Assembly: GCA_019648995.1 (NCBI GenBank)
Contig: BLXT01000208.1
Span: forward strand, 767,836 to 800,890
Length of the DNA stretch: 33,055 nt
Reading direction: 5' to 3'
Source of the DNA: Plakobranchus ocellatus
Lineage: Eukaryota; Mollusca; Gastropoda; Plakobranchidae
Part shown: positions 32,646-33,055 of the stretch, piece after piece
Numbering within the stretch: the first letter of the stretch is position 1
Layout of the letters: every line of letters starts with the position of its first letter
Notes under the pieces: model-generated
What the model was told of the DNA's origin: nothing
Database searches by the model: none
Seen by the model: only the letters and a program-made list of their open reading frames with translations
Program-made: the position numbers and the translations under genes

Positions 32646-33055
32646 AAAATATTGAGAAAATGGAAAAAAGTCTTTAATTTTCGAAGCTTTTTTTTTATGT
32701 GAAACTTAAATTCCTTTGCACCTGCGCCGTTTCCAGCTTCATATTCATATTTGAAATGGTCTCCTACAAAAAAAAATTTTTTTTTTTTTAAACGACCATT
32801 CTAAAGAAAAAAGATTTATATAAAAGTTTATAGGTTTTGTGGATCACTCATACTAAACCTCACATCTTTTTCTTTTCATTGATTTGTACTATATAGCTTT
32901 TTCCATTTCAGCAAAAGAAGGCCAGGTATTTTTCCTTTCACTTGATCGGTATCTTTTCTGTTTTAATATTTTTTTTTGGATCTGAAGATTGCGGAAGGGC
33001 CTAATTGTTTTGTGTCGAAGATGATTAATATAATGAATTGTATAAATTGTCACTT
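32646..33055. other. Window end, nothing recognised
   Basis: AT-rich with a paired A-run/T-run (about 32769-32790). No gene is seen. Confidence -1.

Noticed and set aside
32919..32932. TTTCCATTTCAG followed 14 bases later by GTATTT, like a micro-exon
   Set aside because: Such AG...GT pairs occur by chance in AT-rich DNA; there is no coding context on either side.

Overview
The window looks like nuclear DNA of an animal, most likely a marine lophotrochozoan such as a gastropod mollusc. The grounds are AT-rich sequence, short exons with canonical GT/AG introns of 0.3 to 3 kb, many microsatellites, and fragments of animal-type DNA transposons, RTE-like retrotransposons and tRNA-derived SINEs. 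The species guess is inference. There are no operons, rRNA genes or CRISPR arrays. Three short N runs show that this is a draft assembly.

Two genes are supported, arranged head to head about 2 kb apart. On the plus strand is a complete 13-exon gene (9556 to 22577) for VPS36, the GLUE-domain subunit of ESCRT-II. The exons join in frame to 392 codons, close to the roughly 386 residues of vertebrate VPS36. On the minus strand is a two-exon gene (7582 to 4048) for a small protein of about 92 residues with a mitochondrial-type presequence and one membrane segment. It resembles, from memory only, the 'deltamethrin resistance prag01' family of short mitochondrial proteins.

Region by region. 1-4000: a (TA)n tract, a decayed non-LTR reverse transcriptase (about 2180-2600) and the 3' end of the small gene. 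4050-7580: the small gene, whose 3.2 kb intron holds a Tigger-like MITE, a SINE piece, a 440-base polypurine tract and a (GA)n(GT)n array. 7583-9555: the region between the two gene starts. 9556-22577: VPS36, with introns carrying a hAT-type MITE with perfect 8-bp target duplication, another inverted-repeat MITE, SINE-like pieces, several small tandem arrays and a 5'-truncated RTE-like element with a 12-bp target duplication. 22578-33055: no gene found; it is dominated by microsatellites, a 38-bp minisatellite, two more SINE copies and a CpG-richer stretch.

The most unusual signal is in VPS36. A 61-bp tandem repeat with five copies begins inside exon 11 and contains its 3' end and splice donor, so four extra pseudo-donors follow the real one. 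No previously undescribed gene system is evident.
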